This document shows positions 17,421 to 26,460 of a stretch of 64,000 bases of DNA, one piece after another. The position numbers were made by a program, and so were the translations under genes. The DNA comes from Thiomonas sp. X19. GTDB lineage: Bacteria > Pseudomonadota > Gammaproteobacteria > Burkholderiales > Burkholderiaceae_C. Location: the NCBI RefSeq assembly GCF_900089495.1, contig NZ_LT605203.1, forward strand, positions 997,431 to 1,061,430. Direction: 5' to 3'. Within the stretch, counting starts at the first letter, position 1. Each line of letters starts with the position of its first letter. The notes beneath the pieces were generated by a model. It worked only from the letters and a program-made list of their open reading frames with translations, did no database searches and was not told the origin of the DNA.

Positions 17421-18448
17421 AGCCAGCAGTCGATCGCATCGCTGCACCAGGCAGGGGCGTGACCGCGCTCTACAACGTCCCCGCGCCAGCCAAGATCAAC
17501 TGGTTTTTGCATATCCTGGGCCGCCGCGCCGATGGCTATCACGAACTCCAGACCGTGTTCCAGTTCATCGACTGGTGCGACTGGCTGGACTTCGAGCGCA
17601 ACGACACCGGCGCCATCACGCGCGAGGGCGGCGACGGCCTGCCTGGCGATGACCTTACCGTACGTGCCGCGCAACTCTTGCAACGGCATGCCGGTTGCCA
17701 CTTTGGCGTACAGATCCATCTGCGCAAATCCATCCCCATGCAGGCTGGCCTGGGCGGCGGCAGTTCGGACGCCGCCAGCACCTTGTTGGCGCTCAACCGG
17801 CTTTGGGGTCTTGGCCTGGCGCGCTCCGCGTTGCAGCGTCTGGCGCTTCAACTCGGCGCCGACGTTCCCGTCTTCATCTTCGGCCGAAACGCCTTCGCCC
17901 AAGGCGTGGGCGAGGAACTGACAGCCGTGGACTTGCCCACCTGGCCCATGCTCGTGGCCTGGCCTGGTCAAGGAGTGTCCACCGCAGCCATCTTCACCTC
18001 CAGTGTCTTGACAAGAGACACGCCGGCCGTGACAATTTCTGGTTTTTCAGCATTTGTACGGCTTGCGCGAGCGGCGAAGGCGGAAGCGGGCAAGGTATCC
18101 AAGGCGGAAGCTGAGATGTCCAAGGCAGCTAAAGCAACTAAAGCAACTAAAGCAGGCACACCAGCTTTGCGGCAGGTCCAGAGCCTGGTTCCGGGTTTGG
18201 ATTTTGGCCGGAACGATTTGCAGGCTGCGGCGCAGGTCGCCTTGCCGCGGATGGCTCAGGCCGGAGCCTGGCTGCTCGGGCAGACTGGCAGTGGTTTGGT
18301 TGCCATGAGCGGTTCAGGCTCGGCGCTCTTTTCGCCTTGCAGGCCAGGTTTGCAGGAAGGCTTGCCACCTGCTCCTGAGGGTTGGCGGATTCGGCAATGC
18401 CGGGCCTTGTCGCGGCATCCGCTGGCTGGCTGGGCGGCAGAGGATTGA
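17417..18448 (+). CDS. ispE: 4-diphosphocytidyl-2-C-methyl-D-erythritol kinase with an extra Lys/Ala-rich insertion
   Basis: GHMP-family kinase of the MEP isoprenoid pathway. Motifs: PAPAKINWFLHILGRRADGYHELQ near the N-terminus, the ATP loop MQAGLGGGSSDAAS (about residues 111-124), LQLGADVPVFIFG and the C-terminal MSGSGSALFS. The GTG at 17417 overlaps the lolB stop; an alternative GTG at 17459 would remove 14 residues that have no family similarity. Between the TRDTPAVTISGF and FGRNDLQ blocks it carries about 45 residues rich in Ala, Lys and Glu, including a KATKATKAGT repeat, which I do not expect in IspE. Total 343 residues versus the usual ~280-300. Confidence 0.9.
   Translation: MKPAVDRIAAPGRGVTALYNVPAPAKINWFLHILGRRADGYHELQTVFQFIDWCDWLDFERNDTGAITREGGDGLPGDDLTVRAAQLLQRHAGCHFGVQIHLRKSIPMQAGLGGGSSDAASTLLALNRLWGLGLARSALQRLALQLGADVPVFIFGRNAFAQGVGEELTAVDLPTWPMLVAWPGQGVSTAAIFTSSVLTRDTPAVTISGFSAFVRLARAAKAEAGKVSKAEAEMSKAAKATKATKAGTPALRQVQSLVPGLDFGRNDLQAAAQVALPRMAQAGAWLLGQTGSGLVAMSGSGSALFSPCRPGLQEGLPPAPEGWRIRQCRALSRHPLAGWAAED
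18060..18162 (+). repeat. Low-complexity Lys/Ala-encoding repeat tract inside ispE
   Basis: Imperfect short repeats such as AAGGCGGAAGC, TCCAAGGC(A/G) and a tandem GCAACTAAA GCAACTAAA run encode AAKAEAGKVSKAEAEMSKAA and KATKATKAG. The A-rich composition stands out from the GC-rich flanks, and the tract keeps the ispE frame open. Confidence 0.7.
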
Positions 18449-18597
18449 CGCCGGGGTAGGCGCTGCGGAACGCTTGCTGGCGTAGGCCGGAATGAAAATT
18501 TCGTACAATTTCCGATTCTGTTTTTCGGCGTCGCGGATTGAGGTCATTTGCTTTGGGGTTTTGCGCAGCCAAGGCGCGCCGTTGAAGGTTGTACCGT

Positions 18598-18671
18598 TGG
18601 GGAGTCGCCAAGTTGGTTAAGGCACCGGATTTTGATTCCGGCATTCGAGGGTTCGAGTCCTTCCTCCCCAG
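18598..18671 (+). tRNA. tRNA-Gln (UUG)
   Basis: A 74-base cloverleaf: acceptor TGGGGAG / CTCCCCA, D arm with GCCAAGTTGGTTAAGGC, anticodon stem CCGGA / TCCGG around TTTTGAT with anticodon TTG, and T arm with GGTTCGAGTCC. The discriminator is G, as usual for tRNA-Gln. The genomic sequence after it reads CCC, so the CCA end is not fully encoded and must be added by tRNA nucleotidyltransferase. It lies between ispE and prs, a common betaproteobacterial order. Confidence 0.96.
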
Positions 18672-18788
18672 CCCGGCACCGGCGGTTTTTTTGCTTTGCC
18701 GGCAGGGTTATCCAGTTCAATGAGCCAGTCTGATATTGCTTGTTGCCCGCCAGGGCTGGCAGTGCAAGCGGATTTTCCTCTCCAAACC

Positions 18789-19760
18789 ATGAATCAGAAC
18801 TCGGCTGACTTTGTCGTTTTCACCGGTAATGCCAATCCGGCGCTGGCGCAGCAGGTGGTCGAGCAATTGGGCATCGGGCTCGGCCACGCTTTCGTCGGCC
18901 GCTTCTCGGATGGAGAGGTCACGGTCGAGATTCAGCAGAACGTGCGCGCCCGCGAGGTGTTCATCATCCAGTCCACCTGCGCGCCGACGAACGACAGCCT
19001 GATGGAGTTGATGATCATGGCAGACGCGCTCAAGCGCGCCTCGGCCGAACGCATCACCGCAGTCATTCCCTATTTCGGCTATGCGCGGCAGGACCGCCGG
19101 CCGCGTTCCTCGCGCGTACCCATCACCGCCAAGGTCGTGGCCAACATGCTGCAGGCCGTGGGTGTGGCGCGCGTGGTCACCATGGACCTGCATGCCGACC
19201 AGATCCAGGGTTTTTTTGACATTCCGGTCGACAACATCTACGCCTCGCCCATCCTGCTTGGCGACCTCAGGGCGAAGACTTATTGCGATCTCATCGTGGT
19301 CTCGCCCGATATCGGCGGCGTGGTGCGCGCGCGCGCCCTGGCGAAGCTCATGGACTGCGATCTGGCCATCATCGACAAGCGCCGGCCCAAGCCGAATGTG
19401 TCCGAAGTGATGAATGTGATCGGCGAGATCGATGGTCGCAACTGCATCATCATGGACGATATGGTGGACACCGCCGGCACATTGACCAAGGCCGCCGAGG
19501 TCCTCAAGGCGCGCGGCGCCAAGCGGGTTGTGGCCTACTGCACGCATCCGGTTTTTTCCGGCCCGGCGATCGAGCGCATCAACGCCAGCGCGCTGGATGA
19601 AGTGGTCGTCACCAACACCATTCCTTTGCGCGGCAATGCGCTCGAATGCCCGAAAATCCGCCAGCTTTCAGCGGCCCAGCTGATCGCCCAGACCATGCTG
19701 CGCATTGCCCAGGGCGGCTCGGTGCTGCAACTGTTCAACGAACAGGAAACCCTGTTCTGA
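18789..19760 (+). CDS. prs: Ribose-phosphate pyrophosphokinase (PRPP synthetase)
   Basis: A 323-residue class I PRPP synthetase making phosphoribosyl pyrophosphate from ribose 5-phosphate and ATP for nucleotide, His and Trp synthesis. Seen are the ATP-binding [18 protein letters not shown] (about residues 97-114), the metal-binding [20 protein letters not shown], the catalytic flexible loop KRRPKPN and the PRPP-binding [10 protein letters not shown] (about 219-228). The ATG at 18789 ([17 protein letters not shown]) matches the family start; an upstream in-frame reading to 18696 does not. A strong terminator follows three bases after the stop. Confidence 0.97.
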   Translation: MNQNSADFVVFTGNANPALAQQVVEQLGIGLGHAFVGRFSDGEVTVEIQQNVRAREVFIIQSTCAPTNDSLMELMIMADALKRASAERITAVIPYFGYARQDRRPRSSRVPITAKVVANMLQAVGVARVVTMDLHADQIQGFFDIPVDNIYASPILLGDLRAKTYCDLIVVSPDIGGVVRARALAKLMDCDLAIIDKRRPKPNVSEVMNVIGEIDGRNCIIMDDMVDTAGTLTKAAEVLKARGAKRVVAYCTHPVFSGPAIERINASALDEVVVTNTIPLRGNALECPKIRQLSAAQLIAQTMLRIAQGGSVLQLFNEQETLF

Positions 19761-19762
19761 AG

Positions 19763-19794
19763 GACGCCCGGCACGGTGCCGGGCGTCTTGTTTT
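19763..19794 (+). terminator. Rho-independent terminator after prs
   Basis: Long GC-rich inverted repeat GACGCCCGGCAC / GTGCCGGGCGTC (19763-19787) followed by TTGTTTT. It starts two bases after the prs stop and separates prs from rplY. Confidence 0.85.
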
Positions 19795-19908
19795 GGAGTC
19801 TTCTTTCGAATTCGCGCCGCCAGAATTTGGCGTGCGAACCCAGCGGGATGCTGGTCGCGAGCATCCCGATTTGCAACCGGGGCCCAAGGCCCCATTTGAG
19901 GAGTCGAC

Positions 19909-20559
19909 ATGAAAGTCGTCGCATATGAACGCACAGCGCAAGGTACTGGTGCGAGCCGCCGCATGCGCAACGCCGGCAAGGTTCCCGGCATCGTCTACGG
20001 TGGTGAGCAAAAGGCGCAGATGATCGAGCTTGATCACAATGCCCTCTACCACGCCCTGAAGAAAGAGCAATTCCATTCGTCCATTCTGGATCTGGCGGTG
20101 GGCGAGCAGCAGACCAAGGTGCTGCTCAAGGCGTTTCAGGTTCACCCCTTCCGCCCCCTCGTGCTGCACATCGATTTCATGCGCGTGGCAGCCGATCGCA
20201 AGATCACGATGAAGGTGCCGCTGCATTTCGTGCGCGCCGAAGAGTCGCCGGCCGTCAAGCTCGAAGGCGGCATGATCAGTCATGTGCTGAGCGAACTGGA
20301 AATCAGCTGCCTGCCGGCCGATCTGCCCGAGTTCATCGAAGTGGACCTGAGCCAGATGCAGAAGGGCCATTCGCTGCACGCCAATGACCTGAAGCTGCCC
20401 GGTTCGGTCACGATCGTGACCCACGGCGCCGAGAACCCAGTCATCGCCACGGTGCTGAATCAGGCTGCTGCCGAGGCGGCTGAGGCTGCGGCCGAACCGG
20501 ACGCCAAGGACGTCAAGGACGTCAAAGAAGGCGAGAAAAAAGCTCCCGAGAAGAAGTAA
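19909..20559 (+). CDS. rplY: 50S ribosomal protein L25 / general stress protein Ctc
   Basis: A 216-residue L25 of the long CTC type that binds 5S rRNA. The N-terminal L25 domain has [20 protein letters not shown] and VYGGEQKA, and the C-terminal beta domain contains [20 protein letters not shown] and [20 protein letters not shown]. The end is an Ala/Glu/Lys-rich tail of about 35 residues, including a KDVKDVK repeat. The order prs-rplY is widespread in proteobacteria (often followed by pth, which is absent here). Confidence 0.96.
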   Translation: MKVVAYERTAQGTGASRRMRNAGKVPGIVYGGEQKAQMIELDHNALYHALKKEQFHSSILDLAVGEQQTKVLLKAFQVHPFRPLVLHIDFMRVAADRKITMKVPLHFVRAEESPAVKLEGGMISHVLSELEISCLPADLPEFIEVDLSQMQKGHSLHANDLKLPGSVTIVTHGAENPVIATVLNQAAAEAAEAAAEPDAKDVKDVKEGEKKAPEKK

Positions 20560-20604
20560 TTTCTCGGTCATTGCGGCGGTTCGGTTTGTCGCCGGGCCTG
20601 TTGT

Positions 20605-20635
20605 GCAAACGCCACCTTGGGGTGGCGTTTGCTTT
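20605..20635 (+). terminator. Terminator hairpin after rplY
   Basis: A 12-bp perfect stem GCAAACGCCACC / GGTGGCGTTTGC with a TTGG loop, then TTT. The T run is short, but position and stem strength fit a terminator for rplY; it may also stop transcripts of the convergent thioesterase gene. Confidence 0.75.
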
Positions 20636-20701
20636 GGAGAGTTGCATCCTCGCAGGGAAGAGGGGCTCGGGAGCGGCTCTTCGCGCTTCGAGTCCCGTCT
20701 C

Positions 20702-21097
20702 TCAGACCGCTGGCACTGGGCGTGGCTTGCGGTTCTCGCCCACGGCGACGAAGGTGAGCGTGGCTTCGGTCACGCGGTAGACCTGGGTGTCTGGGATGCC
20801 GCGTTCAGCGAATACCTCGACCTGCACGGTGATGGAGGTGTTGCCCACCCGCACCACTTCGGCGTAGAACGACAGTACATCGCCGACGAACACTGGGTGC
20901 TTGAACACGAACTCCTTCACCGCAACCGTGGCCACCCGACCCCGGGCGCGCTTGGCAGCGGCAATGCCGCCCGCCATGTCGACCTGGGCCATGATCCAGC
21001 CGCCGAAAATATCGCCATGCATGTTCACGTCCGCCGGGCGGGGCTGGATACGCAGAACCGGTTCGCGGCACAAGGGCAGTTGCTGGGTTTCATTCAT
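20702..21097 (-). CDS. Acyl-CoA thioesterase, YciA-like hotdog fold
   Basis: A 131-residue single hotdog-domain thioesterase hydrolysing acyl-CoAs. The characteristic block is PADVNMHGDIFGGWIMAQVD, with the catalytic Asp at its end, followed by the helix AGGIAAAKRARGRVATVAV. The conserved FVFKHPVFVGDVLSFYAEV strand follows. The ATG at 21097 (MNETQQLPL) is preferred over upstream in-frame starts (to 21214) because those overlap the divergent ABC transporter start and lack similarity. Substrate chain length cannot be told from sequence. Confidence 0.9.
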   Translation of the reverse strand: MNETQQLPLCREPVLRIQPRPADVNMHGDIFGGWIMAQVDMAGGIAAAKRARGRVATVAVKEFVFKHPVFVGDVLSFYAEVVRVGNTSITVQVEVFAERGIPDTQVYRVTEATLTFVAVGENRKPRPVPAV

Positions 21098-21202
21098 GGG
21101 AAAGACTCGCTGTGAGCAATGGTTGGCCGTAGGCATTGATGAATAATGCATGGATTTGCTGTTTGCTGCCGTGAAAGCAGGCAGCCATTGTCTTTCAATC
21201 CC

Positions 21203-23047
21203 ATGCGACACCAAGGTTCATCCGACGTTCCTTTGCCCCCTCCGACCGCTTCGGCGCCCAAGTCCAACTGGGCTGCGGTGCGCAAGCTCGCGCCGTATTT
21301 GTGGGAGTACCGCCTGCGCGTCGTTGCGGCTTTGCTCATGCTGGTGGCGGCCAAGGTGGCGAATGTCGGCGTGCCGCTGGTGCTCAAGGACATCGTCGAT
21401 GCACTCAACCTGAAGTCCGGCGATCCGCGAGCCGTGCTGGTGGTGCCGGTGGCGTTGCTGTTGGCTTACGGCGCCTTGCGCCTTGGGGTTTCGCTGTTCA
21501 CCGAGTTGCGCGAAATCGTGTTTTCGCGCGTGACCCAGGGCGCGGTGCGCAACGTCGCGCTGCAGGTGTTCGATCATCTGTTCTCGCTGTCGCTGCGCTA
21601 CCACCTGGAGCGCCAGACCGGCGGCATGTCGCGCGACATCGAGCGCGGCACGCGTGCCATTTCCAGCCTGGTGTCATACACGCTCTACAGCATCCTGCCG
21701 ACGCTCGTGGAGATGGCTCTGGTGATCGGCATTCTGATGGTGAAGTACGACTGGTGGTTCGCCGGCATCGCCCTGGTGGCGCTGGCCGCGTACATCATGT
21801 TCACGGTTGTCGTCACCGAATGGCGGACCAGTCTGCGCCGCACCATGAACGAGCAGGATTCGCGCGCCAACCAGCGCGCGGTGGACGCATTGCTGAACTA
21901 CGAGACGGTGAAGATTTTCGGCAACGAGGCGCACGAGGCCAGGCGCTACGACGACAACCTGCACCGCTGGATGGTCGCAGCGGTGAAGTCGCAGAACTCG
22001 CTGTCGCTGCTCAACCTGGGGCAGAGCTTCATCATCGCCACCGCCGTGACGCTGCTGGTGTGGCGCGCGACCGTTGGCGTGGTCAATGGCAGCATGAACC
22101 TGGGCGATCTGGTGCTGGTCAACGCCTTCATGATCCAGCTTTATGCGCCACTGAGCTTTCTTGGCGTGATCTACCGCGAAATCCGCCAGGCCCTGACCGA
22201 CATCGAGCGCATGTTCTCCATCCTGGAGCAGAACCGCGACGTTGCCGATGCGCCGGACGCCCGGCCATTGGCTGTGAGCCAGGGCACGTTGCGCTTCGAG
22301 GATGTGCAGTTCGGCTACTCGCCCGCGCGCCAAGTGCTGCAAGGCCTGAGCTTTGAAGTGCCCGGTGGCGAAACGGTGGCCATCGTCGGGCCGTCGGGCG
22401 CGGGCAAATCCACGCTCTCGCGCCTCATGTTCCGCTTCTACGAGGTGGACTCGGGCCGCATCACGATTGACGGCCAGGACATCGCCCAAGTCACACAGGC
22501 CAGCCTGCGGGCGGCGCTGGGCATCGTGCCGCAAGACACCGTGCTGTTCAACGACACCATCGGCTACAACATCGCCTACGGTCGGCCTGGTGCCAGCCAC
22601 GAGGAGGTGGAGGCGGTTGCGCGCGCCGCACAGATTCACGACTTCATCACGCGCCAGCCCCTGGGCTGGAACACGCAGGTGGGCGAGCGCGGGCTCAAAC
22701 TTTCGGGCGGCGAGAAGCAGCGCGTGGCCATTGCCCGCGCTTTGTTGAAGAACCCGCCCATTCTGATCTTCGACGAGGCCACCTCGCAACTCGACTCGGC
22801 CAATGAAAAGGCCATTCAGGCTGAAATTCGCATGGCCTCGCGTAATCGCACCACGCTGATCATTGCCCACCGGCTGTCCACCGTGGTGGATGCGCACCAG
22901 ATCCTGGTGCTCGCCGCCGGGCGCATCGTCGAACGCGGCACGCATGCGCAGTTGCTGGATCTGAGCGGCGTCTACGCCCGGATGTGGGCGCTGCAGCAGG
23001 AGCAGTCGCGCCAGTCGCAATCACCCGAGTTGTTGCAGGTTGCCTAG
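21203..23047 (+). CDS. ABC transporter, Atm1/HMT1-type half-exporter (membrane plus ATPase)
   Basis: A ~614-residue type IV ABC half-transporter that should act as a homodimer. The N-terminal six-helix domain contains the family segment TGGMSRDIERGTRAISSLVS and YETVKIFGNE, both typical of the Atm1/ABCB7 group that exports glutathione-linked persulfides or metal adducts. The C-terminal ATPase has Walker A GPSGAGKS, Q loop VPQDTVLFNDTI, signature LSGGEKQR, Walker B ILIFDEATSQLD and the H-loop AHRLST. I took the ATG at 21203 (MRHQGSS); a start at 21146 would add 19 residues. Substrate is inferred from family membership only. Confidence 0.9.
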   Translation: MRHQGSSDVPLPPPTASAPKSNWAAVRKLAPYLWEYRLRVVAALLMLVAAKVANVGVPLVLKDIVDALNLKSGDPRAVLVVPVALLLAYGALRLGVSLFTELREIVFSRVTQGAVRNVALQVFDHLFSLSLRYHLERQTGGMSRDIERGTRAISSLVSYTLYSILPTLVEMALVIGILMVKYDWWFAGIALVALAAYIMFTVVVTEWRTSLRRTMNEQDSRANQRAVDALLNYETVKIFGNEAHEARRYDDNLHRWMVAAVKSQNSLSLLNLGQSFIIATAVTLLVWRATVGVVNGSMNLGDLVLVNAFMIQLYAPLSFLGVIYREIRQALTDIERMFSILEQNRDVADAPDARPLAVSQGTLRFEDVQFGYSPARQVLQGLSFEVPGGETVAIVGPSGAGKSTLSRLMFRFYEVDSGRITIDGQDIAQVTQASLRAALGIVPQDTVLFNDTIGYNIAYGRPGASHEEVEAVARAAQIHDFITRQPLGWNTQVGERGLKLSGGEKQRVAIARALLKNPPILIFDEATSQLDSANEKAIQAEIRMASRNRTTLIIAHRLSTVVDAHQILVLAAGRIVERGTHAQLLDLSGVYARMWALQQEQSRQSQSPELLQVA

Positions 23048-23181
23048 TTTTTTCGATTTTTGCGGTGGATTGTCGAAAGCCCGCTGCGTGAACGACTAAG
23101 CCTGGAAAATGTCGCTTGCGCGGCTGAATCGTGTTGTTACACTTCGTCGATCATTATTTCAACTTGTTGACGGAGATACAC

Positions 23182-24078
23182 ATGACCATGTGCAAACAGC
23201 TTGTCCTTGGCGCGGCAATGGCGTTGGCTTTCACCGCAGTACAAGCCGAGGCGCTCACCGGCACTTTGAAGAAAATCAAAGACACCGACAGCATCACCGT
23301 CGGCTACCGCGAGTCGTCGATTCCCTTCTCCTACCTGGACGGCAACGGCAGGCCCATTGGCTATGCCATGGAGTTGTGCGGCAAAGTGGTCGACGCCGTG
23401 AAGGCCGACCTGAAGATGCCCAACCTCAAGGTGAACTACGCCCCCGTCACGTCGAGCAACCGCATCCCGCTGCTGGAAAACGGCACCATCGATCTGGAAT
23501 GCGGCTCCACCACCAACTCGGTGGCGCGGCAAAAGCAGGTGGCGTTCGGGCCGACCTACTTCATCATCAACGTCTCCGCCGCGGTGAAGAAAGATTCGGG
23601 CATCAACGACTTCGCCCAACTGGGTGGCAAGACCATCGTCACCACCTCGGGCACCACCTCCGTGCCCTTGCTGAAGAAGTATGAGAAGACCAAGGACCTG
23701 GACTTCAAGGAAATCTACGGCAAGGACCATGCCGAGAGCTTCCTGCTGATGGCCGACGGCCGTGCCGTGGCTTTCGTCATGGACGACATCCTGCTGGCCG
23801 GCCAGATCGCCAACTCCAAGGATCCGGCCGCCTACAAGATTCTTCCCGGCTCGCTGCGCCAGGAACCCTACAGCATGATGCTGCGCAAGGACGATCCGCA
23901 GTTCAAGGCCCTGGTGGACAGGACCATCGACGGGGTGATGAAATCGGGGGAGATCAACAAGATCTACGCCAAATGGTTCACCAGCGCGATTCCGCCCAAG
24001 GGCATCAACCTGAACTTCCCGGAAACCCCGGCGATCAAGGAAGCCTTTGCCCACCCTAACGACAAGGGCGTCGAATAA
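23182..24078 (+). CDS. gltI: Glutamate/aspartate ABC transporter, periplasmic binding protein
   Basis: A 298-residue solute-binding protein (SBP family 3) with a signal peptide MTMCKQLVLGAAMALAFTAVQA. The mature part has the amino-acid binding pattern: DTDSITVGYRESSIPFSYLD, the ENGTIDLECGSTTNS segment near residue 110, and GKTIVTTSGTTSVPLL, typical of the GltI/glutamate-aspartate group. The gene heads the importer operon gltIJKL and is separated from gltJ by 117 bases containing a strong hairpin. A second ATG at 23188 is also possible. Confidence 0.93.
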   Translation: MTMCKQLVLGAAMALAFTAVQAEALTGTLKKIKDTDSITVGYRESSIPFSYLDGNGRPIGYAMELCGKVVDAVKADLKMPNLKVNYAPVTSSNRIPLLENGTIDLECGSTTNSVARQKQVAFGPTYFIINVSAAVKKDSGINDFAQLGGKTIVTTSGTTSVPLLKKYEKTKDLDFKEIYGKDHAESFLLMADGRAVAFVMDDILLAGQIANSKDPAAYKILPGSLRQEPYSMMLRKDDPQFKALVDRTIDGVMKSGEINKIYAKWFTSAIPPKGINLNFPETPAIKEAFAHPNDKGVE

Positions 24079-24087
24079 GCTGCTGGG

Positions 24088-24116
24088 GGGCGGGCCAGCC
24101 GCAGGCTGGCCCGCCC
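24088..24116 (+). promoter_or_regulatory. Strong stem-loop between gltI and gltJ
   Basis: A perfect 13-bp inverted repeat GGGCGGGCCAGCC / GGCTGGCCCGCCC with a 3-base GCA loop, 9 bases after the gltI stop. No T tract follows. Such hairpins between binding-protein and permease genes often stabilise the upstream message or partly block downstream transcription, giving excess binding protein; that role is inferred. Confidence 0.6.
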
Positions 24117-24195
24117 AATCCTGTGCCCGCCGCCGCGACCCGGTGGCGCCGGATCTGACCCCCGGGTCCAAACGACCACGGGCTGAAAGCTCGTC

Positions 24196-24924
24196 ATGCT
24201 CGACCTCGGCATCTTTTCGCAAGACACCCCGGATGGCGACACCACCTGGGGCATGTCGCTGCTTTCCGGTCTCGAATACACCCTGATCCTCGTCGCCCTG
24301 GCTTGGGTCGTCGCCATGGTGCTCGGCACCTTGCTCGGCATCGTGCGCACCACCGACAAGCGCTGGGCCGTGCGGCTGGGCGACGTTTATGTCGAGCTGT
24401 TTCGCAATATCCCGCTGCTGGTGCAGTTCTTTCTCTGGTATTTCGTCATTCCGGAGTTCATTCCGCCACTCAAGCGCCTGGCCATCGCCATGGACCCAAC
24501 CAGCTTCCAGCTGCTGGAGTCGGTCATCTGCCTCGGGCTGTTCACCTCGGCGCGCATCGCCGAGCAAGTCAAGTCGGGCATCCTGTCGCTGCCGCGGGGC
24601 CAGCGCATGGCGGGTTACGCCATGGGGCTGACGCAGACGCAGACCTACCGCTACGTGTTGCTGCCGATGGCGTTTCGCATCGTCATTCCGCCGCTCACGT
24701 CCGAGTCGATGAATCTGGTGAAGAACTCGGCGGTGGCCTATTCCATCGGACTGACGGAGCTGTTCTTTCGCACGCGTGAGATGGGCGAGATGACCTTCCA
24801 GTACTTCGCCGCTTTCGGCGCCGCAACCTTGCTGTACATGACCGTGGCGTTTTCCATCAATCGCGTGTTCGCCTGGGTCGAGCGCGCGGTGGCGGTGCCG
24901 GGCTACCTTGGCGGGAAGAGCTGA
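24196..24924 (+). CDS. gltJ: Glutamate/aspartate ABC transporter permease GltJ
   Basis: A 242-residue inner-membrane permease of the HisMQ type. The EAA-like cytoplasmic loop is AEQVKSGILSLPRGQRMAGY (about residues 117-136), where it should contact GltL. Hydrophobic helices flank it, and the sequence DVYVELFRNIPLLVQFFLWY is the common amino-acid permease block. The ATG at 24196 is the first in-frame start. gltK follows with only one base between them. Confidence 0.93.
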   Translation: MLDLGIFSQDTPDGDTTWGMSLLSGLEYTLILVALAWVVAMVLGTLLGIVRTTDKRWAVRLGDVYVELFRNIPLLVQFFLWYFVIPEFIPPLKRLAIAMDPTSFQLLESVICLGLFTSARIAEQVKSGILSLPRGQRMAGYAMGLTQTQTYRYVLLPMAFRIVIPPLTSESMNLVKNSAVAYSIGLTELFFRTREMGEMTFQYFAAFGAATLLYMTVAFSINRVFAWVERAVAVPGYLGGKS

Positions 24925-24925
24925 G

Positions 24926-25612
24926 ATGGGTGCGTTCGACTGGTCATCCGTCGTTCAATCGCTGCCCTTCCTGATGAAGGGCCTGGCCTACACCGTGCAA
25001 CTCACCGTGGTGGCCGCCATCGGCGGCACGTTGTGGGGAGTTCTGTTGGCGCTGGCGCGATTGTCCAGCATCAAGTCGCTGGCTTGGGCGGCTGCGGCCT
25101 ATGTGAACCTGATGCGTTCCATCCCGCTGTTGCTGGTGATTTTCTGGTTCTACTTTCTCGTGCCCATCATGCTGCAGTGGATGATGGGCGCGGAGTACCC
25201 GCCCCGCATCGGCGCCGAGCGTTCGGCTTACGTCACCTTCATCCTATTCGAAGGCGCCTATTTCTGCGAGATCGTGCGCGCCGGAATCCAAAGCATTCCG
25301 AAGGGCCAGCTCGGCGCGGCCTATGCCACGGGGTTGACTTATGCGCAGGCCATGCGCCTGGTCATCCTGCCGCAGGCGCTGCGCAACATGCTGCCGGTGC
25401 TGCTGACGCAGATCATCGTGCTGTTCCAGGACGTCTCGCTGGTGGCGCTGCTCAACGTCACCGACTTCGTCGGCGCCGCAGTCAAAATCGCCCAGCGCGA
25501 CAGCCGCATCGTCGAGATGTACACCTTCGTCGCCGTGGTGTATTTCGTCCTCAGCTACTGCCTCTCACTGGGCGTGAAGCTGTTGAACAAGCGCGTTGCC
25601 ATCATTCGTTGA
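24926..25612 (+). CDS. gltK: Glutamate/aspartate ABC transporter permease GltK
   Basis: A 228-residue permease partner of GltJ with the same fold. The motif YVNLMRSIPLLLVIFWFYFL and the EAA loop EIVRAGIQSIPKGQLGAAYA are clear, followed by VILPQALRNMLPVLLTQIIV. The start at 24926 lies one base after the gltJ stop; an upstream reading from 24908 overlaps gltJ. GltJ-GltK should form the heterodimeric channel. Confidence 0.93.
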   Translation: MGAFDWSSVVQSLPFLMKGLAYTVQLTVVAAIGGTLWGVLLALARLSSIKSLAWAAAAYVNLMRSIPLLLVIFWFYFLVPIMLQWMMGAEYPPRIGAERSAYVTFILFEGAYFCEIVRAGIQSIPKGQLGAAYATGLTYAQAMRLVILPQALRNMLPVLLTQIIVLFQDVSLVALLNVTDFVGAAVKIAQRDSRIVEMYTFVAVVYFVLSYCLSLGVKLLNKRVAIIR

Positions 25613-25637
25613 ACACCTTGAACCGAACCGACCCATC

Positions 25638-26378
25638 ATGTCCATGATCGACATCCAGGCCATCAGCAAGTGGTATGGCAGTTTCCAGGTGCTCACCGAC
25701 TGCTCCACCCATGTCGACAAGGCAGAGGTCGTCGTGGTGTGCGGGCCGTCGGGCTCGGGCAAGTCCACGCTGATCAAGTGCGTCAACGCGCTCGAACCGT
25801 TCCAGAAGGGCGACGTGATCGTCGACGGCATTTCCGTGGCCGCCTCCAAGACCGATCTGCCCAAGCTGCGCGCCCGCGTCGGCATGGTGTTTCAGCATTT
25901 CGAGCTGTTCCCGCATCTGTCGGTGATGCAGAACCTGACGCTCGCACAACTCAAGGTGTTGGGCCGCAACAAGGCGGAGGCCATCGCCAAGGGTGAGCAT
26001 TACCTTGAGCGTGTGGGCCTGGCCTCGCAGCGCGACAAATTCCCCGGCCAGCTCTCGGGCGGCCAGCAGCAGCGCGTCGCGATCGCCCGTGCGCTGTGCA
26101 TGGACCCGATCGCCATGCTGTTCGACGAACCGACCTCCGCGCTCGACCCCGAGATGGTGGGCGAGGTGCTGGAGGTCATGGTGGGTCTGGCCAAGGATGG
26201 CATGACCATGATGGTGGTGACGCACGAGATGGGCTTTGCCCGCAGCGTGTCCAGCCGCGTGGTGTTCATGGATGCAGGACGCATCGTCGAGGACTGTGCC
26301 ACCGGCGAGTTCTTCGGCAACACCCAGGCGCGCAGCGAGCGCGCGCAGCAATTCCTGGGCAAGATCCTGGCGCATTGA
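25638..26378 (+). CDS. gltL: Glutamate/aspartate ABC transporter ATP-binding protein
   Basis: A 246-residue ABC ATPase that powers GltJK. Walker A is GPSGSGKST, the Q loop [13 protein letters not shown], signature LSGGQQQR, Walker [13 protein letters not shown] and H-loop VTHEMGFAR. The last block, with [12 protein letters not shown], is typical of polar amino-acid importers (GlnQ/GltL type). The ATG at 25638 gives [16 protein letters not shown]; 25644 is an alternative. It closes the gltIJKL unit, and pyrC follows 82 bases later. Confidence 0.94.
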   Translation: MSMIDIQAISKWYGSFQVLTDCSTHVDKAEVVVVCGPSGSGKSTLIKCVNALEPFQKGDVIVDGISVAASKTDLPKLRARVGMVFQHFELFPHLSVMQNLTLAQLKVLGRNKAEAIAKGEHYLERVGLASQRDKFPGQLSGGQQQRVAIARALCMDPIAMLFDEPTSALDPEMVGEVLEVMVGLAKDGMTMMVVTHEMGFARSVSSRVVFMDAGRIVEDCATGEFFGNTQARSERAQQFLGKILAH

Positions 26379-26460
26379 CCCGTGCGGGCCCGCATGCGCC
26401 TGGAGCGGGATGGCCGCAGCAGTACCATTTCGCGGTCATCCCGTGCCGCCCGCCCTGCTC

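Noticed and set aside
18598..18671. Prophage or island attachment at tRNA-Gln
   Set aside because: The order ispE-tRNA-Gln-prs is the usual one in the group and no integrase or direct repeat is present.
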